Source of the DNA: DATJOJ01 sp035507035
GTDB lineage: Bacteria > Acidobacteriota > Terriglobia > Terriglobales > Acidobacteriaceae
NCBI GenBank assembly: GCA_035507035.1
Contig: DATJOJ010000040.1
Span: forward strand, 62,001 to 126,000
Length of the DNA stretch: 64,000 bases
Reading direction: 5' to 3'
The notes under the pieces were generated by a model. That model was not told the origin of the DNA. It was given only the letters and a program-made list of their open reading frames with translations, and did not search any database. This document shows positions 48,139-56,369 of this stretch, piece after piece; the stretch's first letter is position 1, and each line of letters opens with the position of its first letter. Both the position numbers and the translations under genes were made by a program.

Positions 48139-49179
48139 TTGCCTGAACTGAGAAAAGACCCAATTGTGGGACGCTGGGTGATTATTTCCACCGACCGCGC
48201 CAAGCGCCCTACCGACTTCGTCCGCGATGCGGTGAAAATCAAGGGTGGTTTCTGCCCCTTCTGCTACGGGAACGAGAGCAAGACGCCGCCCGAAATCCAG
48301 GCTTATCGGCCGAATCCCAATGGCGGGCCTTCGCCGCAACGTGACTCTCCGGGATGGACCGTGCGCGTGGTTCCCAACAAGTTCCCGGCGCTGGGAATCG
48401 AGGGCGGGCTCAATCGCCAAGCCGAAGGCATGTTCGACAAGATGAATGGCGTCGGTGCGCACGAAGTGATCATCGAGACCCCCGACCACAACGCCACTCT
48501 CGCTACTCTCCCTTCCAAGCGAATTGAAGACGTGCTTTGGACCTTCCGCGATCGCATTCTCGATTTGAAGAAAGATCGCCGTTTCAAGTTCATTCTGATT
48601 TTCAAGAACCACGGCGAAGCGGCGGGTGCATCGCTCGAGCACGCTCATTCCCAGCTCATCGCTTTGCCCATGCTGCCAATTTACCTGACCGAAGAAATCG
48701 AAGGCGCCAAGCAGTATTACATCTACAAAGAGCGCTGTGTCTTCTGTGACATCATTCGGCAGGAGACCGAGTCGGGTATTCGCGTGGTTGCTGAGAATGA
48801 AGATTTTCTTACCCTCGCGCCTTACGCGCCACGCTTTCCATTTGAGACTTGGATTCTCCCCAAGCAGCACGAGTCGGCTTTCGAAAACTCTTCGTCGCAC
48901 ATGTTTGAGAACCTGGCAAAAGCCCTGAAGAGCTTGCTCATGAAGGCGGACCGTGTACTGGATAATCCGCCTTACAACTTAGTCGTTCACACTTCGCCGG
49001 TGCAGGATCCGACCAACGATCACTATCACTGGCACATCGAGTTCATGCCCAAGCTGACGAAAACAGCAGGATTCGAGTGGGGAACTGGCTTCTACATCAA
49101 TCCGACGCCGCCAGAAGAAGCCGCAAAGTTCTTGCGCGAGGCTAGCGTGGAAGAACCCATTCCAATGACGGTGGGATAA
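48139..49179 (+). CDS. galT: Galactose-1-phosphate uridylyltransferase
   Basis: 346 aa, TTG start with AAAGGA eight bases upstream. Leloir pathway: swaps UDP-glucose and galactose-1-phosphate. Metal ligands in CPFCYGNE; the catalytic triad region is GASLEHAHSQLIALP (normally HPHxQ; here HAHSQ); a second HIT-like half has HYHWHIEFMP. Start chosen from the homologous beginning PELRKDPIVGRWVII. A strong terminator follows 20 bases later. Confidence 0.92.
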   Translation: MPELRKDPIVGRWVIISTDRAKRPTDFVRDAVKIKGGFCPFCYGNESKTPPEIQAYRPNPNGGPSPQRDSPGWTVRVVPNKFPALGIEGGLNRQAEGMFDKMNGVGAHEVIIETPDHNATLATLPSKRIEDVLWTFRDRILDLKKDRRFKFILIFKNHGEAAGASLEHAHSQLIALPMLPIYLTEEIEGAKQYYIYKERCVFCDIIRQETESGIRVVAENEDFLTLAPYAPRFPFETWILPKQHESAFENSSSHMFENLAKALKSLLMKADRVLDNPPYNLVVHTSPVQDPTNDHYHWHIEFMPKLTKTAGFEWGTGFYINPTPPEEAAKFLREASVEEPIPMTVG

Positions 49180-49199
49180 GAAAAGTTCTTGTACGAAAG

Positions 49200-49223
49200 A
49201 AGGCGCGACGAGAGTCGCGCCTT
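49200..49223 (+). terminator. Hairpin terminator after galT
   Basis: A perfect 10-bp stem (AAGGCGCGAC / GTCGCGCCTT) with a GAGA tetraloop, ending in a short T run. A strong intrinsic terminator on the + strand; because the stem also starts with AA it could act in both directions. Confidence 0.85.
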
Positions 49224-49291
49224 TGTCATTGTGCCAGCTGTATCTTTACGAACTTTGCGCTTTGCTTCGCGAACTTTGCGGTTAAGGTTGT

Positions 49292-49326
49292 TTGAATGTT
49301 GACCACGTTGCTTGAATGTTGACCAC
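49292..49326. repeat. 15-base direct repeat
   Basis: TTGAATGTTGACCAC occurs twice (49292-49306 and 49312-49326), period 20. Lies between galT's terminator and the 3' end of iscX. No clear function. Confidence 0.6.
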
Positions 49327-49367
49327 AAAGAACGCCCAGACATCGCCATAGAACCGGAAGTATTAGA

Positions 49368-49589
49368 CTAACCCTGGGTTCGGTCCATGAATTCTTCGTG
49401 CCAAGCCATCTGAATGGCTTCCAGCTTGCCTTCGTTCGACTTCTGCGGATCGTCCTTGAAATCGGGTAGTTCGGTCACATAGCGGTGCAGATCGGTGAAA
49501 CGCACGGCTAACGGATTCAGTTCGGGATGGACCTCCGAAAGGAGAATTCCAATGTCAATTGCATCTTCCCAGGTAAGTTGCTTTGGCAT
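49368..49589 (-). CDS. iscX: Fe-S assembly protein IscX
   Basis: 73 aa small acidic protein that binds IscS and regulates cluster assembly, possibly as an iron donor. LTWEDAIDIGILLSEVHPE and the helix RFTDLHRYVTELPDF match IscX (YfhJ). ATG 49589 chosen because AGGAGC lies just upstream. It is the last gene of the isc operon, 104 bases after fdx. Confidence 0.92.
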   Translation of the reverse strand: MPKQLTWEDAIDIGILLSEVHPELNPLAVRFTDLHRYVTELPDFKDDPQKSNEGKLEAIQMAWHEEFMDRTQG

Positions 49590-49605
49590 GAAAGCTCCTG
49601 ACAGC

Positions 49606-49688
49606 AGCAATTAGCGCTGAACACCTAGCCGAAAGGAACTGAAACGAAACTGTCATGGCTAAATGCTAATTGCCAAGTGCTAATTGCT
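49606..49688. repeat. Inverted and tandem GCTAATTGC repeats between fdx and iscX
   Basis: AGCAATTAGC (49606-49615) faces GCTAATTGCC (49665-49674) and GCTAATTGCT (49679-49688), so the mRNA could form one of two hairpins in the gap between fdx and iscX. Confidence 0.6.
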
Positions 49689-49693
49689 GGTTT

Positions 49694-50101
49694 CTAGTGC
49701 TCCTCTGATACGTAATTCCGATTCCAGGAAGGAATTTCCACCACCACTTTGCCCGGTTTGGTAATCACCGCCTGGCATCCGAGACGTGAATTTAACTGAA
49801 GATCGGCAGCCATGTCCAGTCGGTCTGCCTCGTCATCGTCCATTTCCGAGAGATTTTCGGCGCCTTCCTTAACCCACACGTGGCAGGTGGTACAGGCACA
49901 ATTGCCGCCGCATGCGTGATCCAGCCGAATATTATTGTTCAGCGCCACGTCGAGGATCGACTGCTCCTTGCCGTGATCTTTATAAGGCAGCTTGCCGTGT
50001 TCAAATTCAATCGTTTTGCCCTCTGGCAAGAATGTTATCTGCACTGTCTTTTCGCTTGTCGTTTCCATCGTCGCAGTTCCGCTTTGATTCTTTTCGCTCA
50101 T
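49694..50101 (-). CDS. fdx: 2Fe-2S ferredoxin of the isc system
   Basis: 135 aa, adrenodoxin type. The cluster ligands are in ACGGNCACTTC (C-x5-C-x2-C) plus the fourth Cys in RLGCQAV. An N-terminal extension of ~20 polar residues is unusual. Supplies electrons to IscS/IscU. 57 bases after hscA. Confidence 0.93.
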   Translation of the reverse strand: MSEKNQSGTATMETTSEKTVQITFLPEGKTIEFEHGKLPYKDHGKEQSILDVALNNNIRLDHACGGNCACTTCHVWVKEGAENLSEMDDDEADRLDMAADLQLNSRLGCQAVITKPGKVVVEIPSWNRNYVSEEH

Positions 50102-50158
50102 ATCTGCTCCATACGCTGTGTTCCTCTGGGACCCCTGTGTTTAGAAACACAACGCAAA

Positions 50159-52060
50159 TTACTTGAAATCCGCTTTCGCCACCGGATGTCCCGCCTCGGG
50201 TGCCTCGCCCATATCGGCTTCATCCATCGTCTTGCCCTTCAGCGCTGTACTGACGGCAGAATCCATCATCAATTCTGCTAACCGCATCGTCCCTTGGTTC
50301 AAAGCGTCAATTGCTTTTCGTATCGCGCCGTAGTCTTCTTCTTTTTTTACCTGATCCAAAGCCTTTACGAGCTTGGCGATTTGCTTCTTCTCGTCGCTCG
50401 TCAGCTGTCCCCAAGCGGGACTCTGTTTCGCCTTATCGAGCGCCGCCATAATCGTGCCGGCTTCGTTCCGCGCTTCCACCAGTTGCCGCTGGCGAAAATC
50501 CTCTTCCGCGTAATCGAAGGAATCGAGAATCATGCTCTCGACTTGCTCATCGGTCAGCCCATAACTCGGCTGCACTTCAATTTCCGCCTCTTTTCCGCTT
50601 CTCTGTTCACGCGCGGAAACATGCAAAATGCCGTTAGCGTCGATCAGAAATTTGACCTCGATACGCGGCATTCCCGCGGCCATCGGCGGCACGCCCTTCA
50701 GATCGAAACGAGCCAGAGAACGGCAATCCTTAGCCAACTCGCGCTCGCCTTGCAGAACGTGAATGGCCACATTGGCTTGACCGTCCACTTGGGTCGTGTA
50801 GTATTGCGTCGCCGAAGCAGGAATCGTCGAATTGCGCAGGATGATCTTGTCGGTAACTCCCCCAGCGACCTCGATGCCAAGCGACAAAGGCGTTACATCG
50901 AGCAAAAGCATGTTCTGCGTAATCTCGGAGCCGCCGCCCAGGATATTAGCCTGCACCGCCGCTCCCAAAGCCACGACTTCATCGGGATTGAGATCGGTAT
51001 GCGGCCTTCGCTGAAAAAGACCCTCGACCAGCGACCGCACTTTGGGAATGCGGGTTGAGCCTCCAACCAGAACGACTTCATTGATCTGCTCCGGCTTCAA
51101 CCCCGCATCTTTCAGGGCCTGCTTACACGGTCCCACCGTGCGATCGATGATCGGCTGGATTAGTTGCTCAAATTGTTCACGAGAAATCTCGCGTTGATAG
51201 TGCCTCCCACCGGGAAGTTCGATATTCAGTCTAGTTGCCGGTTGCGACGACAGTGCGATTTTCGCCTCAATTACCGCCTTACGGATCGTCGCTACCGCCT
51301 CACCGTTACGCGAGAGGTCCGAGCCCATGTCGCCGCGAATGTCGTCGAGCGCGATCCGGATCAGCAGATTATCAATGTCGTCGCCCCCGAGATGCGTGTC
51401 ACCGTTAGTTGCAATGACCTCAAAAATTCCATCCTGCAGCTTGAGAATGGAAATATCGAACGTGCCTCCGCCCAGGTCATACACAGCCACGATGCCGTTC
51501 TGTCTCTTGTCCAGTCCATACGCAAGAGACGCCGCCGTCGGTTCGTTGACTAATCGCAGAACATCGAGTCCGGCGATACGCCCAGCGTCCTTGGTCGCTT
51601 GACGCTGAGCGTCATTGAAATAAGCGGGAACCGTAATCACGGCTTTGCTGACGGGACCGTTAAAGAATCGCTCGGCATTGCGTTTGAGCTGACGCAGGAT
51701 AAAGGCTGAAATTTCCGGGGGTGTAAACGTCTGCTGGCCCAGCTTAATGCGAAGAACTTCGCCTGGCCGCAGATCCTCAGCCAATCGAAAAGGGAAGAGC
51801 TTCAGTTCGTCCTGAATGTCCTCAACCCCGCGCCCCATCAGCCGTTTGACCGAGTAAATTGAGCGTTCGGGCGTCTCGATCAGATATTTCCGCGCCGCGT
51901 TGCCGACGATAATCTGATCGTTCTCATCGAGCGCAATGACCGACGGCACGAGATTCGCGCCGTCCTCGCCTGGAATGACGACAGGGCGCTCCCCTTGCAT
52001 ATAGGCCACGAGCGAATTGGTCGTGCCCAGATCAATTCCGACAATGCGATCAGCGCTCAT
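50159..52060 (-). CDS. hscA: Hsp70-type chaperone HscA
   Basis: 633 aa. ATPase domain with IDLGTTNSLVAY, VYDLGGGTFDISIL and VVLVGGSTRIPKV; substrate domain with the helical lid in the last ~120 residues. It is paired with hscB, so it is HscA rather than housekeeping DnaK. It helps transfer the cluster from IscU. Confidence 0.92.
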   Translation of the reverse strand: MSADRIVGIDLGTTNSLVAYMQGERPVVIPGEDGANLVPSVIALDENDQIIVGNAARKYLIETPERSIYSVKRLMGRGVEDIQDELKLFPFRLAEDLRPGEVLRIKLGQQTFTPPEISAFILRQLKRNAERFFNGPVSKAVITVPAYFNDAQRQATKDAGRIAGLDVLRLVNEPTAASLAYGLDKRQNGIVAVYDLGGGTFDISILKLQDGIFEVIATNGDTHLGGDDIDNLLIRIALDDIRGDMGSDLSRNGEAVATIRKAVIEAKIALSSQPATRLNIELPGGRHYQREISREQFEQLIQPIIDRTVGPCKQALKDAGLKPEQINEVVLVGGSTRIPKVRSLVEGLFQRRPHTDLNPDEVVALGAAVQANILGGGSEITQNMLLLDVTPLSLGIEVAGGVTDKIILRNSTIPASATQYYTTQVDGQANVAIHVLQGERELAKDCRSLARFDLKGVPPMAAGMPRIEVKFLIDANGILHVSAREQRSGKEAEIEVQPSYGLTDEQVESMILDSFDYAEEDFRQRQLVEARNEAGTIMAALDKAKQSPAWGQLTSDEKKQIAKLVKALDQVKKEEDYGAIRKAIDALNQGTMRLAELMMDSAVSTALKGKTMDEADMGEAPEAGHPVAKADFK

Positions 52061-52067
52061 AAATAAA

Positions 52068-52143
52068 GCAGAAGTTAGAAGTAAGAATGCAAAAGTAGAC
52101 AGCCTCCGCTCTGACTTTTTGCCTTCTTACTTCTGCCTTCTGC
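52068..52143. repeat. 27-base inverted repeat between hscB and hscA
   Basis: Left arm 52068-52094 and right arm 52117-52143 match at 24 of 27 positions when folded, with a 22-base loop. The arms resemble those at 3276-3301 and 3723-3748. In the operon mRNA this forms a strong hairpin. Confidence 0.75.
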
Positions 52144-52145
52144 CC

Positions 52146-52892
52146 TCATCCTTCCAGTACCTCATTCACATCCCTCACTAAATTGCGGATGTAATTTCGC
52201 CGGTTCACCAGATCGACCATCTTGTCGCGAACTTTGTGGCGATCCTCATCCGTCCCGCTATCCACCAGCTTGTCCCACTCGTTCCAGTAACCTTTCAACT
52301 CCTGCAGCAGGGCATCGTGTTTTTCTTCCAACTCCAGCTTCTGGCGGCCAACTTCTTCGATCAGAGCCGGGTCGTCCTCGCCCATCTTCTTTTGTGCTTT
52401 CAGTTCTTCCAGTTGCATGTTTAATTCGAAGACTTCTTCCAGAAGATCGGGAGGCACAACCTGTTTCTTGACCTGACCTGTGGCCCGCGCCTTTTCCGTC
52501 GCTGCTTTCGATTGCTCTTCTAACTCCACGCCTTCCAGCTTCAGCAGATATTCCGTACGTTTGATCGGATCTTTCAACGTCCGGTAGGCGTCATTGAGCA
52601 ACGAGCTCTGCTCCAAACTCCACTGCTGCTCGCGGCCCTCGCCGCGCGCATAAATATCGGGGTGCAATTTACGACTTAGTTCATAGAATTCCCGCTCCAG
52701 CCTGCCGGCATCGATATTCAGCTTGCGCGGAAAATCGAAGAAGGTGAAGTAATCCACCGGTACCGGTGGCTGGACTTTTCCACACGCGCTACAGAAATGC
52801 GCAGCCCGCATCTCTCCACACGACCAGCAAGCCGAAGTGGTCTCACCCGGCATGATCAAAGACGAGCTCGATTTGGGTTCATTTCCTGCCAT
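52146..52892 (-). CDS. hscB: Co-chaperone HscB with N-terminal zinc finger
   Basis: About 248 aa from ATG 52892, longer than E. coli HscB (~171). It opens with two CxxC knuckles (CWSCGEMRAAHFCSACG), then the J domain with the HPD in LHPDIY, and a C-terminal helical IscU-binding domain. The zinc-finger head is known from human HSC20 but absent from E. coli HscB. Stimulates HscA and brings IscU to it. Confidence 0.92.
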   Translation of the reverse strand: MAGNEPKSSSSLIMPGETTSACWSCGEMRAAHFCSACGKVQPPVPVDYFTFFDFPRKLNIDAGRLEREFYELSRKLHPDIYARGEGREQQWSLEQSSLLNDAYRTLKDPIKRTEYLLKLEGVELEEQSKAATEKARATGQVKKQVVPPDLLEEVFELNMQLEELKAQKKMGEDDPALIEEVGRQKLELEEKHDALLQELKGYWNEWDKLVDSGTDEDRHKVRDKMVDLVNRRNYIRNLVRDVNEVLEG

Positions 52893-53048
52893 AACACACA
52901 TTGACCACCAGAACAAAAATTTGCCCCGAGGGAAACGAACGCCGTGAAAAAGAAGAATTTCTTGTCATACTTTGCGAGATATTCAGCGAACTGACGCTAG
53001 GCCTGACGCAAAGCTCGCAAGAAAACCCGCAAAGATCGCCAAGCTCTT

Positions 53049-53426
53049 CTAACCCGAGAACGACGTCCCGCAACCGCAGGACTTCGAGGCGTTCGGATTT
53101 ACAAAGACGAACCCCTGCTGCATGAGCGTTTCCTGGTAATCCAGCGTCATGCCGTGCAGGTAGATAAACGACTTCGGATCAACAAAAACCCGCACATCTT
53201 CGAACTGAAAGATTCGGTCGCGCTCTCTCGGCTGAGTATCGAAGCGAATGTTATAGCTCAAGCCTGAGCACCCGCCGCCCTGTACGCCAAGGCGCAACCC
53301 GCCCTGTTCCGGCGAAATACCTTCCTTTACGATGGCAGTGCGAATTCTGGCCAGGGCCTTCTCCGTCACCTGAATGCCTTTCGCCGGCGCAGTCGCTTTG
53401 CCCGGTTCTTCCGTGATTGTGGTCAC
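53049..53426 (-). CDS. iscA: A-type Fe-S carrier IscA
   Basis: 125 aa, GTG start. The three Cys ligands are in GGGCSGLSY and KSCGCGTSF. A polar N-terminal tail (~15 residues) precedes VTEKALARIR. Accepts clusters and passes them to apo-proteins. Confidence 0.93.
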   Translation of the reverse strand: MTTITEEPGKATAPAKGIQVTEKALARIRTAIVKEGISPEQGGLRLGVQGGGCSGLSYNIRFDTQPRERDRIFQFEDVRVFVDPKSFIYLHGMTLDYQETLMQQGFVFVNPNASKSCGCGTSFSG

Positions 53427-53462
53427 TCAAATCTCCGCGCGAGCGAAATGCCCGCGCCATTC

Positions 53463-53876
53463 TTATTTCGCCTCGACCGCCACTGGCTTCGCCGTGTCCT
53501 GCTTCTTCTTCCAGTCGTGAATCGCGGCTCGGATGGCGTCCTCCGCCAACACCGAGCAGTGGATCTTGACCGGAGGCAGCGAGAGTTCCTTTACGATCTC
53601 GGTGTTCTTGATCGCGAGCGCCTCATCCACAGTCTTCCCCTTCACCCATTCGGTTGCCAACGAAGAGGATGCGATCGCCGATCCGCAGCCGAAGGTCTTG
53701 AACTTCGCATCTTCAATCACGTTGGTCTGCGGATTGACTTTGATCTGCAGTTTCATCACGTCGCCGCATTCGGGTGCGCCGACGAGACCAGTTCCAACTT
53801 CTGCGCTGTTCTTGTCCAGCGAACCGACGTTGCGGGGGTTGTTGTAATGATCAATTACTTTATCGCTGTATGCCAT
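53463..53876 (-). CDS. iscU: Fe-S scaffold IscU
   Basis: 137 aa. YSDKVIDHYNNPRNVG, then the ligands in GAPECGDVM, FGCGSAIASSS and IHCSVLAEDAI (three Cys plus Asp/His). The LPPVKIH segment is the HscA-binding site (LPPVK). Builds the cluster with IscS. Confidence 0.95.
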   Translation of the reverse strand: MAYSDKVIDHYNNPRNVGSLDKNSAEVGTGLVGAPECGDVMKLQIKVNPQTNVIEDAKFKTFGCGSAIASSSLATEWVKGKTVDEALAIKNTEIVKELSLPPVKIHCSVLAEDAIRAAIHDWKKKQDTAKPVAVEAK

Positions 53877-53954
53877 GATTTACTTTCTCCTCACCCTTTA
53901 AATTTGTTGTCATCCTGAGGCGGTTCTATTCCGCCCAAGACCAGGCGCACTTCC

Positions 53955-55223
53955 TTATTCTGCCGCCCACTTCACCGACTTCAAATCGATTCCTTCTTTC
54001 GCCATCTCGTAAAGCGGCGAAAGCTCACGCAGACGTGTTACCGTTTCGACGACGCGGTCCGCCACATAATCCACTTCCGCCTGGGTGTTGAAACGTCCAA
54101 TCCCAAAGCGAATCGAGCTATGGGCCAGATCGTCGCCGGTGCCAAGAGCCTTTAACACATAAGACGGCTCCAAAGTCGCCGAGGTGCACGCCGATCCGCT
54201 CGAAACCGCAACGTCGTTTATGCCCATCAAGAGCGACTCGCCTTCAACATAGGCAAAGCTGATGTTGAGATTTCCCGGCAACCGATGCTCCATCGAGCCG
54301 TTGATATAAACCTCGTCCAAGCGGCCCATGATGTTGTCGCGCAGCCGATTGCGAAGTCCAGCCAACGTGCAAGACTCTTTTGCCATCTCCTCGGTTGCAA
54401 TCGCGCAGGCTTTGCCCAAGCCCACGATTCCGGGAACATTCAGCGTTCCAGAACGCATGCCGCGCTCGTGTCCGCCGCCGTCAATAATGGCGGAAATCTG
54501 CACCCGTGGGTTCTTGCGCCGCACATAAAGTGCACCGACACCCTTTGGCCCGTACATCTTGTGCGCAGAAATCGACATGACGTCAATGTTCTGCTTGACG
54601 ACATCGACCGGCACTTTGCCGACCGCTTGCGTCGCATCGCTGTGGAAGATCACTCCACGCTCATGACAAAGCTTGCCAATTTCCGTAACCGGCTGCAGGA
54701 CGCCAATCTCGTTATTGGCGTACATGATCGTCACCAGGATGGTTTTATCATCCATGGCACGCTTCAGGTCGTCGAGATCGATCAATCCATCTTTCTGCAC
54801 CGGCAGATAAGTCACCCGATAGCCATACTTTTCTAACCGCTTGCAGGTGTCGAGCACTGCCTTGTGCTCCGTCACTGCCGTAATGATGTGGTTGCCCTTC
54901 TCTTTGTACATCTCCGCCACACCCTTGATCGCGAGGTTGTCGCTCTCAGTGGCGCCGGACGTAAAAATGATCTCTTTTGTCGTCGCGCCGACCAGTTTGG
55001 CGATCCGCTCGCGCGCGGTTTCCACGCCCTCCTCTGCCGCCCATCCAAACGCGTGATTACGGCTGGCCGCATTGCCGAACTTCTCCATGAAGAAAGGCAG
55101 CATCTCTTCCAACACCCGCGGATCCATCGGTGTGGTAGCGTGGTTGTCCATGTAGATGGGCAGCTTAATCCCGTTTGCGCTCCCATGCTCCATCTGGGGG
55201 ATCGACTTTACATCCGTGCTCAT
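53955..55223 (-). CDS. iscS: Cysteine desulfurase IscS
   Basis: 422 aa from ATG 55223 (GAGGAG upstream). PLP Lys in SAHKMYGPKGVGAL; the catalytic Cys in SSGSACTSATLEPS; NNEIGVLQPV. Makes persulfide sulfur from cysteine. 34 bases after iscR. Confidence 0.95.
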   Translation of the reverse strand: MSTDVKSIPQMEHGSANGIKLPIYMDNHATTPMDPRVLEEMLPFFMEKFGNAASRNHAFGWAAEEGVETARERIAKLVGATTKEIIFTSGATESDNLAIKGVAEMYKEKGNHIITAVTEHKAVLDTCKRLEKYGYRVTYLPVQKDGLIDLDDLKRAMDDKTILVTIMYANNEIGVLQPVTEIGKLCHERGVIFHSDATQAVGKVPVDVVKQNIDVMSISAHKMYGPKGVGALYVRRKNPRVQISAIIDGGGHERGMRSGTLNVPGIVGLGKACAIATEEMAKESCTLAGLRNRLRDNIMGRLDEVYINGSMEHRLPGNLNISFAYVEGESLLMGINDVAVSSGSACTSATLEPSYVLKALGTGDDLAHSSIRFGIGRFNTQAEVDYVADRVVETVTRLRELSPLYEMAKEGIDLKSVKWAAE

Positions 55224-55257
55224 AATTGCTCTCCTCGCAGAACCTGTTCTCAAATCC

Positions 55258-55716
55258 TTATGTAATGCTTACTAAGTCCGTAGGGTGCTTAGGGGATGAA
55301 TCGTCCGGCGAAACTTCTTCCCGCATCTCTGAGATAGAGATGCCCCGAAGCACTTCTTCGATACTTTGATTGACTCGCCGCAACGGCTCGCGAATCGTGC
55401 ACCGCCCGCTCTGGTCACACTCGCCGCGCACCGTCACACAAGAAGTGATGAACAATGGGCCGTCGATGGCGCGAATGACTTCAAAAGCGCTAATCCGGCT
55501 CGGATCGCGCGCCAACGTATAGCCGCCATTCATCCCGTGCTGCGAATTCAGCAATCCAGCCTTCACCAGGCGTTGCAGAATCTTTGCCAGCGCCTCCGGA
55601 GGAATGCTGTAGGCCTCCGCGACATCTTTGGCGCTACAAGCCCCGCTGTCGACGTGCTCAGCCAGGTGCTTCATGGCCATCAGCCCGTAATCTGCCTTCT
55701 TGGTGAGTTTGAGCAT
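55258..55716 (-). CDS. iscR: Rrf2-family regulator IscR
   Basis: 152 aa from ATG 55716; the frame is open further but homologues start at MLKLTKKADYGLMAM. Winged helix (DVAEAYSIPPEALAKILQRL), then three Cys in CVTVRGECDQSGRC that bind a 2Fe-2S cluster (spacing C-x6-C-x5-C). Senses Fe-S status and represses the isc operon. First gene of the operon. Confidence 0.94.
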   Translation of the reverse strand: MLKLTKKADYGLMAMKHLAEHVDSGACSAKDVAEAYSIPPEALAKILQRLVKAGLLNSQHGMNGGYTLARDPSRISAFEVIRAIDGPLFITSCVTVRGECDQSGRCTIREPLRRVNQSIEEVLRGISISEMREEVSPDDSSPKHPTDLVSIT

Positions 55717-55726
55717 CCGAGTCTGT

Positions 55727-55751
55727 AAGTCCGACTGTTTAAGTCGGATAT
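55727..55751 (-). promoter_or_regulatory. IscR type 1 operator
   Basis: A perfect palindrome TCCGACT-N5-AGTCGGA (55730-55748), set in the flanks ATA...TTA that fit the E. coli IscR type 1 consensus ATASYYGACTRWWWYAGTCRR. It covers the expected transcription start of the isc promoter, so binding would block transcription. Confidence 0.75.
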
Positions 55752-55755
55752 ACGC

Positions 55756-55784
55756 AGTGTAAAACCAGTTTCGCCTGAATGCAA
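55756..55784 (-). promoter_or_regulatory. Sigma70-like promoter of the isc operon
   Basis: On the minus strand TTGCAT (55779-55784) and TACACT (55756-55761) are 17 bases apart. The start would be around 55749, inside the IscR operator. The leader to iscR is ~33 bases. Confidence 0.65.
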
Positions 55785-55852
55785 GCTTATGCAGGGAACT
55801 GTGCGTGCCTTCATCGAACGGTATGTATATACAATTGAACGGTTTAATTGAT

Positions 55853-55871
55853 TCCGACTTTTTTAGTCGTG
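55853..55871. promoter_or_regulatory. Second IscR-like site (partial palindrome)
   Basis: TCCGACT-TTTTT-AGTCGTG: one half-site identical to the perfect operator, the other matching 5 of 7. Centre 123 bases from the first site. Confidence 0.4.
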
Positions 55872-55977
55872 TTTTCGAGAAGGGCATCGATTCATCTCAA
55901 GCCTCGATTCCTCTGCCTAGGGCCACGTCTCGGGATTACGGCTCCTTACAGCAGCGTTCTATTGACGCGGGAGGGAC

Positions 55978-56005
55978 TTGACAAGGCCTATATCCCGGCT
56001 AGAAT
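55978..56005 (+). promoter_or_regulatory. Sigma70 promoter toward the 49-residue zinc-ribbon gene
   Basis: TTGACA (55978-55983, exact) and TAGAAT (56000-56005, 5/6) are 16 bases apart. It gives a leader of about 95 bases to the ATG at 56108. Confidence 0.6.
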
Positions 56006-56107
56006 ACCCGCAATTTCCGGTATTTTTACCCGGCACCAGAGGCCGGGGCGCCAAAACCGGCTTTATGACCTTCAATCCCGCTGTGGCTGGTTCCCCGAGA
56101 GAATCCA

Positions 56108-56257
56108 ATGACTGATTGTAAGCACCCTCGCGTCCGCGTAGTCTCCCGCGACGAAGATAGCGAATTTGTCGAGTGCCTCGAATGCGGCCACGTGTTCGAT
56201 TCCAGTGAGTTCAGAGATATGGACATCGAAGAGACCAAGCTGAGGGAAGAGCTCTAA
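56108..56257 (+). CDS. Small zinc-ribbon-like protein (49 aa)
   Basis: A short gene. Begins MTDCKHPRVRVVS and has a second pair in VECLECGHVFD, so Cys4, His6 and the CxxC pair can bind zinc. The rest is acidic (ETKLREEL at the end). No longer protein overlaps it, it has its own good promoter, and codon use looks normal, so it is likely a real gene. Function unknown. Confidence 0.65.
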   Translation: MTDCKHPRVRVVSRDEDSEFVECLECGHVFDSSEFRDMDIEETKLREEL

Positions 56258-56369
56258 ACTCGCCGACACGACGGTTCCGAGCCGGCATTCCCGACGTAAC
56301 CTTACCTTTCGCAGCCGGTTGTTGCATATTGGTGCAGTCGCTCCTTGCGCACTTTTTGGAGAGCCCTGC

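Larger units (their letters stand above)
55717..56107. other. 391-base divergent control region, isc operon and 56108 gene
   Basis: Holds the isc promoter and operator (minus strand), a second IscR-like site near 55853-55871, and a good sigma70 promoter on the + strand for the small ORF at 56108. No other gene seen. Confidence 0.75.
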
